Shown one piece after another: positions 63,965-64,000 of a stretch of 64,000 nt of DNA (position 1 is its first letter; each line of letters opens with the position of its first letter). The stretch comes from Okeanomitos corallinicola TIOX110 (GTDB lineage Bacteria > Cyanobacteriota > Cyanobacteriia > Cyanobacteriales > Nostocaceae), in NCBI RefSeq assembly GCF_038050375.1, contig NZ_CP150886.1:4505318-4569317 (forward strand), read 5' to 3'. The notes under the pieces were generated by a model, which ran no database searches, had not been told where the DNA came from, and saw only the letters and a list, made by a program, of their open reading frames with translations. The position numbers and the translations under genes were made by a program.

Positions 63965-64000
63965 TCATCGTCTGACCTGGAGATAGTCAAAAAAAGACAG

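Overview
The window reads as a chromosomal segment of a filamentous, Nostocales-type cyanobacterium (Anabaena/Dolichospermum-like). It is AT-rich, with many HIP1 octamers (GCGATCGC), heptameric short tandem repeats (STRRs), small palindromic insertions inside other repeats, and cyanobacterium-specific families (DUF1614, DUF2808, DUF3318, Ycf46-like ATPase, phytochrome-type GAF kinase). No rRNA, tRNA, CRISPR array or intact insertion sequence was recognised. Genus-level assignment is inference.

Layout. 0-5 kb: a decayed toxin-antitoxin (TA) neighbourhood. It holds an apparently intact MazEF-like pair, a DUF29 gene, a MazF whose antitoxin is a chimera, and VapC, HicB and MazF-like genes that each carry one in-frame TAG, plus a DUF4336 relic that also carries a TAG. 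5-6 kb: a NucS/DUF91-type nuclease. 6-9.1 kb: the proton-translocating transhydrogenase operon pntA1-pntA2-pntB on the minus strand. 10-14.1 kb: DUF2808 secreted protein, then the conserved rpmH-rnpA-PH protein-yidC-jag-DUF177 block. 14.2-19.6 kb: methyltransferase, AI-2E-family permease, DUF1614 protein, ftsH. 19.6-28.5 kb: paired 65-bp inverted-repeat elements, a broken GDSL esterase/CHRD/RTX gene, Uma2 nuclease, WD40 protein, SDR protein, aminotransferase, DUF3318 protein, zinc-ribbon protein.

28.6-31.2 kb: a HTH-NACHT STAND NTPase containing a GC-rich hexanucleotide-repeat domain, with a tiny divergent membrane ORF. 31.5-36.7 kb: sbcC, SH3 protein, Ycf46-like AAA ATPase. 36.9-40.5 kb: a defence-type cluster with a nucleotidyltransferase, a Bpu10I-like restriction enzyme overlapping its C5 methyltransferase, and an orphan composite antitoxin. 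40.5-51 kb: aldo/keto reductase, SLH-GHL10 protein, DUF5895 protein, mltA, a TIR-like protein, and a large histidine kinase with two Cys-His GAF domains. 51.5-58.3 kb: NADAR protein, the DUF4129-DUF4350-MoxR-DUF58 operon, Dps, and a ChaB-tailed stress protein. 58.4-64 kb: KptA, an orphan receiver, a dynamin/Era-like membrane GTPase, and a divergent three-gene operon starting with a toxin-type nucleic-acid deaminase.

Housekeeping operons alternate with accessory islands. Best candidates for something undescribed: the deaminase operon (61.66-63.52 kb), the chimeric MazE (1.96-2.74 kb), the NACHT protein with its expandable Leu-Ser/Leu-Asp repeat and adjacent mini-ORF (28.6-31.2 kb), the TIR-like protein (46.7-47.5 kb), and the run of amber-interrupted accessory genes in the first 5 kb.
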